This document shows positions 7,798 through 16,511 of a stretch of 36,505 bases of DNA, in pieces. The notes under the pieces were generated by a model, which worked only from the letters and a program-made list of their open reading frames with translations, did not search any database and was not told the DNA's origin. The DNA comes from Acidobacteria bacterium Ga0077522 (GTDB lineage Bacteria; Acidobacteriota; Vicinamibacteria; Vicinamibacterales; Vicinamibacteraceae), in the NCBI GenBank assembly GCA_001464065.1, contig LNDN01000006.1, positions 1 through 36,505 of the forward strand, in the 5' to 3' direction. A program made the translations under genes and the position numbers. Each line of letters begins with the position of its first letter. Positions within the stretch are counted from its first letter, which is position 1.

Positions 7798-9174
7798 TCA
7801 GAGGTCCTCGAGGCGCGTGGTGGCGTCGCCGAAGCCGTCCAGACGCACGCCCATGCGGTCCATCAGCGACAGGTGCAGGCTGCACACCTTGCGGTGGGCA
7901 TCCCCCTTGTCCATGTAGTCGAGGATGCGACCGGTCTGCAGCGAGCCGCGGCCCTTGCCGGTGAGCAGCACCGGCAACTGCTCGGCGCTGTGCAGGTCGC
8001 CGTCGAACAGGCTCGACGCGCACATCAGGATCGAGTTGTCGAGCAGCGTCGTCTCGCCCTCGGAGATGGCCTTCATGCGTGCGGTCAGGTAGGCGAACTG
8101 CGCGATGTGGAACTGGTTGGTCTTCAGGTACATCGCCTCCTTGGTCGGCACGCGCCCGTTGTGCGTGAGATCGAGGTGGAGCGCGCCCGAGACGCCCTCG
8201 ACGAACTTGAAGTTCATCTGCGACAGGTCGTTGTTCAGCATGACCGTGGCGATGCGCGTCTTGTCCATCTGGAAGGCGAGCACGACGAGGTCGAGCATCA
8301 GCTTCATGTGCGCCGGCACGTCCTGTGGCAGTTCGTGCTTCGGCCGGGGCATGTCGGGCTGACTCAGCGTGGGACGCCACCCCTCGAGACGCTCCTCCTT
8401 CGAGGCGCGCGCGATGCGGGTCTCGATGTCGCGGATGCCCTCGAAGTACTCGCCGAGCTTGTGGTGATCGTCGCGACTCACGCGGCCCTTCAGGCTCGCC
8501 GCCTCGTCCTGCACGGCATCGAGGATGCTGCGATCGAGGGCCCGTCCCGTGCCATCACCGACCAGGCGGTCGAAGGTCCGGGCGGGATAGATCTCCTTGG
8601 TCGCAGGCCGTGTCGGCGAGACCCACGACAGGCTGGATCCATAGACCATCGACAGCCCGTCTTCGAGACGCAGCTCGTTGGGCTCGATGCCCAGCACCAG
8701 GCTGGGCACGGCGGTGCGATCGCCGATGGCGCCGGCGATCACCTGATCCATCGTCGTGCCGACGCGAATGACGTCGGGGTCCAGGCTGACCGGCGCGCCC
8801 GAGAGCAGGTTCATGCGCCCGAGGTGGGGGCTCGTGGACGCCAGTGCGTTCTGGCTGTAGAGGCCGCGGAGAAAGACCATGTCCTCGCGATGCGGCAGCA
8901 TCGGCGTCAGGCCAGGGCCGAGCTCCATCGCGGCCCCAGTGCCCTTCGCCCACCAATGCGCCGGCTCGACACCGTTCGAGAAGTACACGATGCCGAGGCG
9001 CAACGGCGGCCCTGTCGCGGCCTTGCCCGCTGCCGCGGCGCCGCCGAGGGCCTGGCCCGGCGTCGCCCTGGCGAAGGCGGGCATCGACTCCAGCCAGGGC
9101 AGCGCAAGCGCGACACCGACGCCACGCAGGAAGTGGCGGCGCGACGACGCAGACGACGATGAGGAAGAGCTCAT
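7798..9174 (-). CDS. DUF1552 family secreted protein (Tat signal)
   Basis: Protein of 458 residues in the DUF1552 family, whose biochemical function is unknown. A run of seven serines at the N-terminus precedes a Tat signal, [20 protein letters not shown], so it is probably exported folded. Recognisable family features are the [14 protein letters not shown] segment (about 65-80), [16 protein letters not shown] (about 100), [18 protein letters not shown] (about 395) and a C-terminal [15 protein letters not shown]. These resemble sulfatase/alkaline-phosphatase-like folds, but no function is claimed. Its ATG overlaps the stop of the upstream cytochrome gene (ATGA), so the pair is translationally coupled. 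The same pairing of DUF1552 and DUF1592-type genes is common in Acidobacteriota, Planctomycetota and Verrucomicrobiota. proC follows 29 bases downstream. Confidence 0.88.
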   Translation of the reverse strand: MSSSSSSSASSRRHFLRGVGVALALPWLESMPAFARATPGQALGGAAAAGKAATGPPLRLGIVYFSNGVEPAHWWAKGTGAAMELGPGLTPMLPHREDMVFLRGLYSQNALASTSPHLGRMNLLSGAPVSLDPDVIRVGTTMDQVIAGAIGDRTAVPSLVLGIEPNELRLEDGLSMVYGSSLSWVSPTRPATKEIYPARTFDRLVGDGTGRALDRSILDAVQDEAASLKGRVSRDDHHKLGEYFEGIRDIETRIARASKEERLEGWRPTLSQPDMPRPKHELPQDVPAHMKLMLDLVVLAFQMDKTRIATVMLNNDLSQMNFKFVEGVSGALHLDLTHNGRVPTKEAMYLKTNQFHIAQFAYLTARMKAISEGETTLLDNSILMCASSLFDGDLHSAEQLPVLLTGKGRGSLQTGRILDYMDKGDAHRKVCSLHLSLMDRMGVRLDGFGDATTRLEDL

Positions 9175-12100
9175 GGGGTGACTGCCCTTGCGGTGGTGCC
9201 GGAGACGACCGGCACGGGGGCGGCCTCCGGCGCGCGAGTGGGCGCGCCGGCTGACCGACTGGCGCGGAACCGGAACTGGCGACTGGTGGCGACGGCGGTG
9301 GCGAGATCGGTGAACGAGGCGTCGCCTCCGGCGGCCACCATGTCGGCGATCAGTCGTCGATCGGACGCCTGCGGATTGCGGCCGAGCGCATAGCCGATCA
9401 TCTTGCGCGACAGCGTCGTCATCACGGCGGTTTCGTTCTGCTCGAGGAACGTCAGCAGGCCGTCGGCGCCGACGATGGTGCGCCGGTCGCGGAACTCTCC
9501 CGTGAGGTCCACCGGGTTGCCGTCGGCGTAGGCGGTGCGGCGGCGTCCGACGGCATCGAACCCTTCGAGCGGGAAGCCGAGCGGGTCGATCCGCAGATGG
9601 CACGACGCACACTGCGGCCGGGACTTGTGCTGGGCGAGGCGCTGCCGCAGGGTCTGGCCCTCGAAGCTCTTGTCGTCGGCCGGCAGCGTCCCGGCATCGG
9701 CAGGCGGTGGTGGCGTCGGTGTGCCCAGGATGCGGCGCAGGATCCAGTCGCCGCGCTTGACCGGGCTCGTGCGCAGCGGCGCCGAGGTCGTGGTCAGCAC
9801 GGCGCCCAGCCTCAACGCGCCGCCGCGGTCGAAGGCGCGCGCGCCGTCGACCCGCTGCACCGGTCCCGCGGACGTGAGCGGCACGTCGATCCCGTAGAAC
9901 GACGCCAGCGGCCGGTTCACGAACACGTAGTCGGCGTGCAGGATCTCGCGCACCGGCCGGCGCTCGCGGACGATGTACTCGAAGGTCGAGACGGCCTCGT
10001 CCAGCATCGCCCGCTTGACGTCGTCGGTGAACTCGGGGAACCGCGCCGTGTCGACGCCGCGATACTGATCGAAGTGGTAGAAGCCGAGCCACTGCCCGAA
10101 GAACTCGGTCGACAGCCGGCGCGCCTTCGCATCGCCCGTCATGCGACGCACCTGACGCGCGATGGCCGCGCGCGTCCGCAGTTGGCCGGCTGCCGCCGCG
10201 CGGCGCAACTCGGCGTCGGGAATCGACGACCACAGGAAGAAGCTGAGACGACTGGCGATCTCCCAGTCGTCGAGCCGGGTCTCGGTCAGTCCGGGCGAGG
10301 CCTCGAGGCGATAGAGGAACGACGGCGACATGAGGATGCGGGCCAGCAGGGCCCGCAGGGCGCCGTCGTGGTCGAGTTGCCGCGTCGTGCGCGACGCGCG
10401 GTAGAACGCGCGCAGCGATCGGGCCTCGGCCGGCGTGACCGGACGACGCCAGGCGCGACTGGCGAAGGCGATCGCGTCGGCGAGATGCCCGGGCTCGGCC
10501 TGCCGCATCGCCTGCACGACCGCGTCGTGGTGCACCCGCAGTTGCCGGACATGCGGCTGCGCGGCCGCGGGCAGCGCCGCCACGCGTGCCGGCGTCATGT
10601 CGGCGATCGTCCGACGGTCCGTCTTCACGCCGAAGTGGTCCAGCAGCATGCCGAGATATGCATCGTGGTAGGGCCACGATCCGAACAGGTCGTTCCAGGC
10701 GTGCTCGAGGCGGGCGCGGTCGTCGCCGTCGACGATGTTGCGGGTGAAGAAGTCGTCGGTCCGCTGGTACTTGACCGTCGTGACGAAGGCGTCGTGCTCG
10801 GGACTGTTGTACGTGTTGTCGAACGGCACCGGCACGGGATCCTTGTCGGCCGGATTGGCCGCCCCGTGCGAGTTGGGGGGCAGCAGGGCGACGTACTCGG
10901 CGATCCCGGTCCGGAACGTCCGATAGCCGTCGCTCGCCGGGTCGGCGAGGAAGACGCGTTGCCCGGGCGCGCGCGCCGGTCCGGCGGCGGTATCGCCCAC
11001 CATCACGCGGACCACGGACTGGCGATCGCGTCCGAGTTCCGCCTCCATGTGGAGCTCGGCGACGAACTCGCCGACCGGCGTGTCGATCGTGAACGACGTG
11101 CCCTCGCGCGTCGCGAAGTCATCGGGCCCGAGGGGCGTCCCATCGGGGCTCGAGCCGAACCCCAGGCGGGCCACGACGTCGGCGGGCAGCACGGAGCGAA
11201 GTGGCCGGGTCTCGACGATCGGCCCCGGCACACGGGCGCGCGCGACGGCGGCCGGCTCTGGCGTGGCTGGCGGCGGGGGCGGTGGTGTGCGCAGGACGAC
11301 CCGGGCGTTGCGCCAGATCACCACCGGCGCGTCGTCTCCGGCCCGATGCAGGGCGTCGACTGCCAGGTGGACCGTCCACGGTCCCGGGATGCGGGAGGCA
11401 GGCCGCAGCGGACGACGATTGAGCGAGTGGGCGTAGCGCGCGGTCAGGGTCGCGCCGAGCGTCGTGTCGTCGAAGACCAGCGGGTTCTCGTCGCCCTGTC
11501 CCCCCGCGGCCAGGTCTCCGCGGGCAAAGAACCAGCTGGGCCACGTGACGAGCGTCTTGACCAGGGCGTCCGATGCGCGACGGGCTGCCGCGACGGCCGC
11601 CGTGCGATCCGCCCCCGGTGGCGACATCGCCTGCCACCCCGCAATCGTCGTTCGTGTGGGGTACCCCGCGCCCTGCCGGTTGACGACCTCCCAGATGTGC
11701 TCGGCGAACCGCGAGGTGATGCCCTCGCGCGCGGCCAGCGTGCGCAACGTCACCGAGGGCTCGCCAAGCGCGGCGCGATGCCGGAAGTGCCAGGCCGCAT
11801 ACAGGGCCTTGCCGTAACGATCGAAGCCGAACGGTCGTCCGCCTTCGCCGGACACCACGCGGAACCCGCGTGTCGTGTAGAGCGCTTCGATGCGGTGGAG
11901 TGCCGAAAGCTCGAGGCCCGTCTTGCCGGGATCGGGATAGAAGTCGAGCGGACCAGCGCCAATCACCGCATGGTCGGCGACCTGCCGTGCGGCTTCCAGA
12001 TACCGCTCGACGCTGGCGTCCTGCACGAACTGCACGTCGCCGAAGTTGGCAAAGCCTTCACCGCCCACCGCGTCGCTCGACGCATCGACGCCGACCGCGA

Positions 12101-12641
12101 TGTCGATGCCCGTGAGGTCGCGAATCGCATAGCCGTACTCCGCGCTCGTGAGACGACGCACCGTCACGCGTCCCGGCTCGCCCGCATGGCGGGCGTCGTA
12201 GCGATCGAAGGCCTCCCGGATCCAGCGCACCGCCTCTGCTCGTTGCGTCTCGCTCGGGAACACGTCGGCATCGTCGGGGGGCATCTGCCGTGTCTCGAGC
12301 CGATCGGCGATGGCCATCCAGTGCTGCCACTCGGCCGCCACGCCCTCGGGGGTCATGTGGTCGAGCAGGCGCGCCACGCTGACGCCACCCTTCGGCTTGC
12401 CCTTGCCGTGACAGTCGACGCAGAACTCGCCGAGCACCGCGGTGGCTGCCGTGGGATCGGGAGTCGGGAGACGGGAATCGGGAGTCGACCGGGTGGACGG
12501 CCGGGCCAGGTGCGCACCGGACATGGCCGGGGGGCGGGGGCCGGTTGCAGGCGCAGACGGGCGACTCCGCGATTGCGCGGAGATCGCCGACAGAAGCGTG
12601 ACCAGCAACAGGGCGCTCAGGCCCAGGGACTTCGCCGCCAT
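9171..12641 (-). CDS. Large secreted c-type cytochrome of the DUF1587/1592/1588/1585 family
   Basis: Protein of 1156 residues with a signal peptide (about 1-22, ending SAISAQS). It has a first haem motif C74-VDC-H78 inside a planctomycete-type cytochrome region, and a second CxxCH (CASCH, near residue 1005) followed by [17 protein letters not shown], the hallmark of DUF1588. Domain order appears to be DUF1587 (about 70-200), a central carbohydrate-binding-like or DUF1592 region, DUF1595 and DUF1592 (about 640-950), DUF1588 (about 955-1050) and DUF1585 (last 80 residues, with [12 protein letters not shown]). The role is unproven; electron transfer coupled to periplasmic degradation is a reasonable guess. 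A period-7 repeat lies in the linker at residues 53-63. ATG 12641 is used; a GTG two codons upstream (12647) is possible. The stop overlaps the DUF1552 start. Confidence 0.88.
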   Translation of the reverse strand: MAAKSLGLSALLLVTLLSAISAQSRSRPSAPATGPRPPAMSGAHLARPSTRSTPDSRLPTPDPTAATAVLGEFCVDCHGKGKPKGGVSVARLLDHMTPEGVAAEWQHWMAIADRLETRQMPPDDADVFPSETQRAEAVRWIREAFDRYDARHAGEPGRVTVRRLTSAEYGYAIRDLTGIDIAVGVDASSDAVGGEGFANFGDVQFVQDASVERYLEAARQVADHAVIGAGPLDFYPDPGKTGLELSALHRIEALYTTRGFRVVSGEGGRPFGFDRYGKALYAAWHFRHRAALGEPSVTLRTLAAREGITSRFAEHIWEVVNRQGAGYPTRTTIAGWQAMSPPGADRTAAVAAARRASDALVKTLVTWPSWFFARGDLAAGGQGDENPLVFDDTTLGATLTARYAHSLNRRPLRPASRIPGPWTVHLAVDALHRAGDDAPVVIWRNARVVLRTPPPPPPATPEPAAVARARVPGPIVETRPLRSVLPADVVARLGFGSSPDGTPLGPDDFATREGTSFTIDTPVGEFVAELHMEAELGRDRQSVVRVMVGDTAAGPARAPGQRVFLADPASDGYRTFRTGIAEYVALLPPNSHGAANPADKDPVPVPFDNTYNSPEHDAFVTTVKYQRTDDFFTRNIVDGDDRARLEHAWNDLFGSWPYHDAYLGMLLDHFGVKTDRRTIADMTPARVAALPAAAQPHVRQLRVHHDAVVQAMRQAEPGHLADAIAFASRAWRRPVTPAEARSLRAFYRASRTTRQLDHDGALRALLARILMSPSFLYRLEASPGLTETRLDDWEIASRLSFFLWSSIPDAELRRAAAAGQLRTRAAIARQVRRMTGDAKARRLSTEFFGQWLGFYHFDQYRGVDTARFPEFTDDVKRAMLDEAVSTFEYIVRERRPVREILHADYVFVNRPLASFYGIDVPLTSAGPVQRVDGARAFDRGGALRLGAVLTTTSAPLRTSPVKRGDWILRRILGTPTPPPPADAGTLPADDKSFEGQTLRQRLAQHKSRPQCASCHLRIDPLGFPLEGFDAVGRRRTAYADGNPVDLTGEFRDRRTIVGADGLLTFLEQNETAVMTTLSRKMIGYALGRNPQASDRRLIADMVAAGGDASFTDLATAVATSRQFRFRASRSAGAPTRAPEAAPVPVVSGTTARAVTP
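12453..12482. repeat. Period-7 G-tract array inside the cytochrome gene
   Basis: Plus-strand GGG tracts start at 12453, 12459, 12466, 12473 and 12480, separated by ATC, AGTC, AGAC and AATC. From the second tract on the spacing is exactly seven bases, giving a G3N4 pattern that could form a G-quadruplex on the plus (template) strand. It encodes the low-complexity linker [11 protein letters not shown] between the signal peptide and the first haem motif of the cytochrome, a place likely to tolerate insertions. Confidence 0.75.
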
Positions 12642-12709
12642 GCGCACCAGGAGTGTGCGGCGGATCCTATCAGGATTCCGGGGCAGGCTGCCCGGGCGCG
12701 CCGCCGCCC

Positions 12710-13243
12710 CTAGCGGCCGTAGGTGCGGGTCAGACTCGCCTTGGCGATGGTGTTCTGCGTGAGGTAGTACCCGACCATCGCGCCCGGGACGTTGGCGTCG
12801 AGTGGAAGGCTGTCCACCTTCAGCGCATGCACGGTGAAGATGTAGCGGTGCGGCTGATCACCCGGCGGCGGGCAGGCGCCGCCGAAGCCTGGCGCGCCGA
12901 AGTCGGTCCGGCTCTGCACGGCGCCTTTCGGCGCCTTGCTGCCGCCCGGTGTGCCGGCTCCCGCCTCGAGGACCGTGGTGGCCGACGGAATGTTGAAGAC
13001 CACCCAATGCCACCACCCGCTGCCGGTCGGCGCATCGGGGTCGTACACCGTGACCGCGAAGCTCTTCGTGCCCGCGGGCGCCCCCGCCCACCCCAGGCGG
13101 GGCGACACGTTGGGCCCCGTGCAGCCGAAGCCATTGAACACCTGCGCGGCGGGCAACGGTTGGCCCGCCGGCAGATCAGGGCTCGTGAGCGTGAACGGGC
13201 TGCCCTGCACGGCAAGCAGGGCGGCGAGGACGATGGCGATCAC
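12710..13243 (-). CDS. PEBP family protein (YbhB/YbcL type), exported
   Basis: Phosphatidylethanolamine-binding-protein family member of 177 residues. A short hydrophobic N-terminus (MIAIVLAALLAVQG) suggests a signal peptide. The ligand-pocket motifs are present: GxNVSPRLGW (about 44-53), YDPDAPTGSGWWHWVVFNIP (about 67-86) and the CPPPGDQPHRYIFTVHAL segment (about 124-141). Bacterial members are of unclear function; some inhibit kinases or hydrolases, and none is proven here. The start is a GTG at 13243 with a GGAAGGA ribosome site about nine bases upstream; no ATG is available. It follows lpdA by 15 bases and so is probably the last gene of the pyruvate dehydrogenase operon. Confidence 0.87.
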   Translation of the reverse strand: MIAIVLAALLAVQGSPFTLTSPDLPAGQPLPAAQVFNGFGCTGPNVSPRLGWAGAPAGTKSFAVTVYDPDAPTGSGWWHWVVFNIPSATTVLEAGAGTPGGSKAPKGAVQSRTDFGAPGFGGACPPPGDQPHRYIFTVHALKVDSLPLDANVPGAMVGYYLTQNTIAKASLTRTYGR

Positions 13244-13258
13244 GGGCGATGTCCTTCC

Positions 13259-14671
13259 CTACTTCTTGGGCTTGTAGAAGTTCGTCGCGGTGCCGAAGTA
13301 GACCTCGGCCGACTCCATCACCGTCTCGCCGAGCGTCGGGTGCGCGTGGATGGTCATCTTCAGATCGGCGGCCGTGGCAGCCATCTCGACGGCCAGCACA
13401 CCTTCGGCAATCAGCTCGCCGGCATGCACGCCGACGATGCCGACGCCGAGCACGCGCCCGGTCCCCGGTTCGAGGATGAGCTTGGTGAGGCCGTCGTTGC
13501 GATCCACCGTCGTGGCACGGCCCGAGGCGCCCCAGGGGAACTTGGCCACCTCGACGGCGATGCCCTGCTCCTTGGCTTCGGCCTCGGTGATGCCGCACCA
13601 GGCGAGTTCCGGATCGGTGAAGACCACGGCCGGAATCGCCGCGGGCTCGAAGGCGACCTTGTGCCCGGCGATGTGCTCGACGGCGATCTTGGCGTCGTAG
13701 GTCGCCTTGTGCGCCAGCATCGGATCACCGGCGACGTCGCCGATGGCGTAGATGTGCGGCACCGTCGTGCGGCGCTGCGGGTCGACGGTGATGAAGCCGC
13801 GCGGCGTGACCTCGACGCCGGTGGAGTCGATCCCCGGGATGTTGCCGTTCGGCCGCCGGCCGATCGAGACGAGGACCTTTTCGAAGACCTGCGTCTTCGG
13901 CTCGACCTCGCCCTCGAAGGTGACGTGCACCCCGTCGGCCTTCTCCTCCATCGACACGACCTTGGTACTGGTCAGCACCTGCTTGCAGATCGAGCGGACC
14001 CGCTTGGCGAGGACGTTGACGAGGTCGCGATCGGCGCCGGGCAGGATGCGGTCGAACATCTCGACGACACTGACCTCGGTCCCGAGCGCAGCGTAGACCG
14101 TGCCGAGTTCGAGGCCGATGTAGCCGCCGCCGATGACCAGCATCGTCTTGGGCACCGAGGCCATCTCGAGGGCGCTGGTCGAGTCGAGCAACCGATCCTT
14201 GCTCACCGGGACGTTGGGCAGCGTCGACGGACGCGACCCGGTCGCGATGATCAGCTTCTCGAAGCGCACGTCCTGCTCGCCGCCCTGCGTGAGCTGGACC
14301 TTCAGCGTATGGGCGTCGACGAAGCTGGCGCGGCCCTGGATGTAGGTGATCTTGCGCTGGCGCGTCAGCTGCCCGAGGCCGCCGGTCAGGCGATCGACGA
14401 CGCCCTGCTTGAAGGCGCGCAGCCGATCGATGTCGATGTGCGGCTCACCGAAGTCGATGCCCCACGCCGAGGCATGGCGGGTTTCGCTGAGCAGCTTGGC
14501 GACGTGCAGCAGCGCCTTGGACGGAATGCACCCGCGATAGGTACACACGCCACCGGGATTGACCTCCTCGTCGATGAGGACGACCTGCATGCCGAGGTCG
14601 GCGGCGAGGAACGCGGCGGCGTGGCCGCCCGGCCCCGCCCCCAGCACGACGAGTGGTGTGGTATCTGCCAT
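13259..14671 (-). CDS. lpdA: Dihydrolipoyl dehydrogenase (E3)
   Basis: FAD-dependent disulfide reductase that reoxidises dihydrolipoyl groups of the pyruvate dehydrogenase complex and passes electrons to NAD+. The 470-residue product has the FAD motif VVLGAGPGGHAAA (about 8-20), the redox disulfide C43/C48 in GGVCTYRGCIPSK, the NAD motif GGGYIGLELG (about 180), the FAD-contact YAIGDV motif near 320, and the catalytic dyad H444/E449 in HPTLGE. CTYRGC is a variant of the more usual CLNVGC, with spacing preserved. A 109-base gap with inverted heptamer arrays separates it from aceF upstream; PEBP follows after 15 bases. Confidence 0.95.
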   Translation of the reverse strand: MADTTPLVVLGAGPGGHAAAFLAADLGMQVVLIDEEVNPGGVCTYRGCIPSKALLHVAKLLSETRHASAWGIDFGEPHIDIDRLRAFKQGVVDRLTGGLGQLTRQRKITYIQGRASFVDAHTLKVQLTQGGEQDVRFEKLIIATGSRPSTLPNVPVSKDRLLDSTSALEMASVPKTMLVIGGGYIGLELGTVYAALGTEVSVVEMFDRILPGADRDLVNVLAKRVRSICKQVLTSTKVVSMEEKADGVHVTFEGEVEPKTQVFEKVLVSIGRRPNGNIPGIDSTGVEVTPRGFITVDPQRRTTVPHIYAIGDVAGDPMLAHKATYDAKIAVEHIAGHKVAFEPAAIPAVVFTDPELAWCGITEAEAKEQGIAVEVAKFPWGASGRATTVDRNDGLTKLILEPGTGRVLGVGIVGVHAGELIAEGVLAVEMAATAADLKMTIHAHPTLGETVMESAEVYFGTATNFYKPKK

Positions 14672-14683
14672 AGGGATCCTTGC

Positions 14684-14779
14684 GGCTCAGGGTTCAGGGC
14701 TGGAGGCTCAGAGAGCATCTGCGCCTTGCACTGAAGCCGTGAGCCGCCTTGCTGAGCCCAGAGCCGTGAGCCCTGTGCC
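14684..14779. repeat. Inverted pair of period-7 repeat arrays between aceF and lpdA
   Basis: The left array reads GGCTCAG, GGTTCAG, GGCTGGA, GGCTCAG (14684-14711). The right reads CTGAGCC, CAGAGCC, GTGAGCC, CTGTGCC (14752-14779), with a further GTGAGCC just upstream. The right array is an imperfect reverse complement of the left, so the transcript of this 109-base intergenic gap could fold into a long stem. It lies within the aceE-aceF-lpdA operon and might affect relative expression of E3; that is inference. Confidence 0.7.
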
Positions 14780-14780
14780 G

Positions 14781-16496
14781 TCAGAGTGTCATCAGGAACG
14801 GCTGTTCGAGCGCCTCGGCGACGAATCGCAGGAAGCGCATGGCGTCGGCACCGTCGATGATCCGGTGGTCGTACGAGAGCGACAGCGGCAACAGGAGCCG
14901 CGGTTCGAAGCTCGTCCCGTTCCACACCGGTTCCATCGCCGACCGGGACATGCCCATGATGGCGACCTCCGGGTGGTTGACGATCGGCGTGAAGGCCGTG
15001 CCGCCGATGCCCCCGAGGTTCGTGATGGTGAAGCAGCCGCCCGACATCTCCTCGAGCGAGAGCTTGCCGGCGCGGGCCTTCTCCGCGAGCTGGGCGATCT
15101 CGGCCGAGATCTGCGTGATCGACTTGGTGTCGACGTCGCGCAGGACCGGCACGAGCAGGCCGCGCTCGGTGTCGACCGCAATGCCCACGTTCACGTACGA
15201 CTTGTGGACGATCTCCTCGGCCGCCATGTCCACCGACGTGTTGAACTGGGGGAACTTGCGCAGGCCGAGCGCGATCACCTTCGTGATGATCGAGGTCACG
15301 GTCAGCTTGCCCCCCGCCGCCTCGACCCGCGTGCCGAACTGCTTGCGCAGTTGCTCGAGCGCGGTGATGTCCACCTTCTCGAACTGGGTCACGTGCGGGA
15401 TGGTCTGCCAGCTGGTGACCATGTGCTCGGCCGTCTTGCGCCGGATGCCGCGCATCGGCTTGCGCTCGACCGTGCCGAACGGCGAGAAGTCGGGCAGCGT
15501 GGGGAAGGCGAAGCCGCCGCCCACTGCGGCGTGCCCCGCCGGCCCGGCCACCTTGCCGGTGATCACGTTCTTGGCGTGCGCCCGCACGTCGGCTTCGGTG
15601 ATCCGGCCGCTCTTGCCGGTACCGGGCACATCGGCGATGTCGAGGCCGAGCTCGCGCGCGAGCCGGCGGACCGACGGCGCGGCCGGCACGTTGGGCCGCG
15701 GCGGGGCCACGGCGCCCGTCCCCGCCCCTGGCGCGGCACTCGTCGTCGCCGCGGGAGCGGTGGCGCGACTGGCGGCCACCGCCGGCTCCTTCGGGGTCGT
15801 CCCCGGCGCCACCGATGTCGGCGCGGCCGGCGCGGCGGCAGCGGACGTGCCACTCGCTGCGGCGGCCGGCGCGGCCGTCGCCGTGCCCTCGAGCACCAGC
15901 ACGAGCTGCCCCACCGCCACGCGGTCGCCGTCCTTGACCACCACTTCCTTCACGGTGCCTGCGCTGGGCGCCGGGACCTCGACGGTCGCCTTGTCGGTCT
16001 CGAGCTCGAGGATGCCCTGGTCGACGGTGAGGACATCGCCCACCTTCACGAGCACGCGCAGGACGTCGCCGCCCTTCACGTTCTCGCCGAGCGACGGGAT
16101 GGTCACCTCGACCCGCCCGCCGCCTCCCGGGGCCGGCGGAGGCGGCACGGCGTTGCCGGTGGCCGGCGCCTGGTCCTGCGCATCGACGGCCGCGGCGGCC
16201 GCCTTGACCGGGGCGGCGTCCGCAGTGGCCTTCGCGGCGTCCGCGGCCGGGGCCGCCGCCTCACCACTCACCGTGAACACGACCTGCCCGACGTTGACGC
16301 GATCGCCGTCCTTGACCTTGACCTCGGCCACGGTGCCCGCAAGCGTCGAGGGCACTTCCACGGTGGCCTTGTCGGTTTCCAGCTCCAGCACGGGCTGATC
16401 GACGGCGATGGTATCGCCGGCCTTGATCAGCACCCGCAGGACATCCCCCGCCTTGATGTTCTCGCCCAGCGAGGGCAGCGTGAATTCGTTCGCCAT
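14781..16496 (-). CDS. aceF: Pyruvate dehydrogenase E2, dihydrolipoyl acetyltransferase
   Basis: Core subunit of the pyruvate dehydrogenase complex; transfers acetyl groups from lipoyl arms to CoA. The 571-residue product has two N-terminal lipoyl domains with lipoylated lysines K43 and K168 in ETDKATVEVP motifs, separated by an Ala/Pro-rich linker. A second long Ala/Pro linker leads to a peripheral-subunit-binding domain (about 278-318, SVRRLARELGLDIADVPGTG). The catalytic domain (about 340-571) ends in the active-site motif YDHRIIDG with H544 and D548. Two lipoyl domains rather than one or three is a common arrangement. It depends on LipA, encoded at 3.8 kb, for its cofactor. The gene starts 15 bases after aceE. 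Confidence 0.95.
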   Translation of the reverse strand: MANEFTLPSLGENIKAGDVLRVLIKAGDTIAVDQPVLELETDKATVEVPSTLAGTVAEVKVKDGDRVNVGQVVFTVSGEAAAPAADAAKATADAAPVKAAAAAVDAQDQAPATGNAVPPPPAPGGGGRVEVTIPSLGENVKGGDVLRVLVKVGDVLTVDQGILELETDKATVEVPAPSAGTVKEVVVKDGDRVAVGQLVLVLEGTATAAPAAAASGTSAAAAPAAPTSVAPGTTPKEPAVAASRATAPAATTSAAPGAGTGAVAPPRPNVPAAPSVRRLARELGLDIADVPGTGKSGRITEADVRAHAKNVITGKVAGPAGHAAVGGGFAFPTLPDFSPFGTVERKPMRGIRRKTAEHMVTSWQTIPHVTQFEKVDITALEQLRKQFGTRVEAAGGKLTVTSIITKVIALGLRKFPQFNTSVDMAAEEIVHKSYVNVGIAVDTERGLLVPVLRDVDTKSITQISAEIAQLAEKARAGKLSLEEMSGGCFTITNLGGIGGTAFTPIVNHPEVAIMGMSRSAMEPVWNGTSFEPRLLLPLSLSYDHRIIDGADAMRFLRFVAEALEQPFLMTL

Positions 16497-16511
16497 GAGG
16501 ATGCGGAGTCC

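Noticed and set aside
9597-12713. A 1038-codon plus-strand open frame opposite the cytochrome gene
   Set aside because: It is antisense to a well-supported cytochrome gene with haem motifs and has low-complexity composition.
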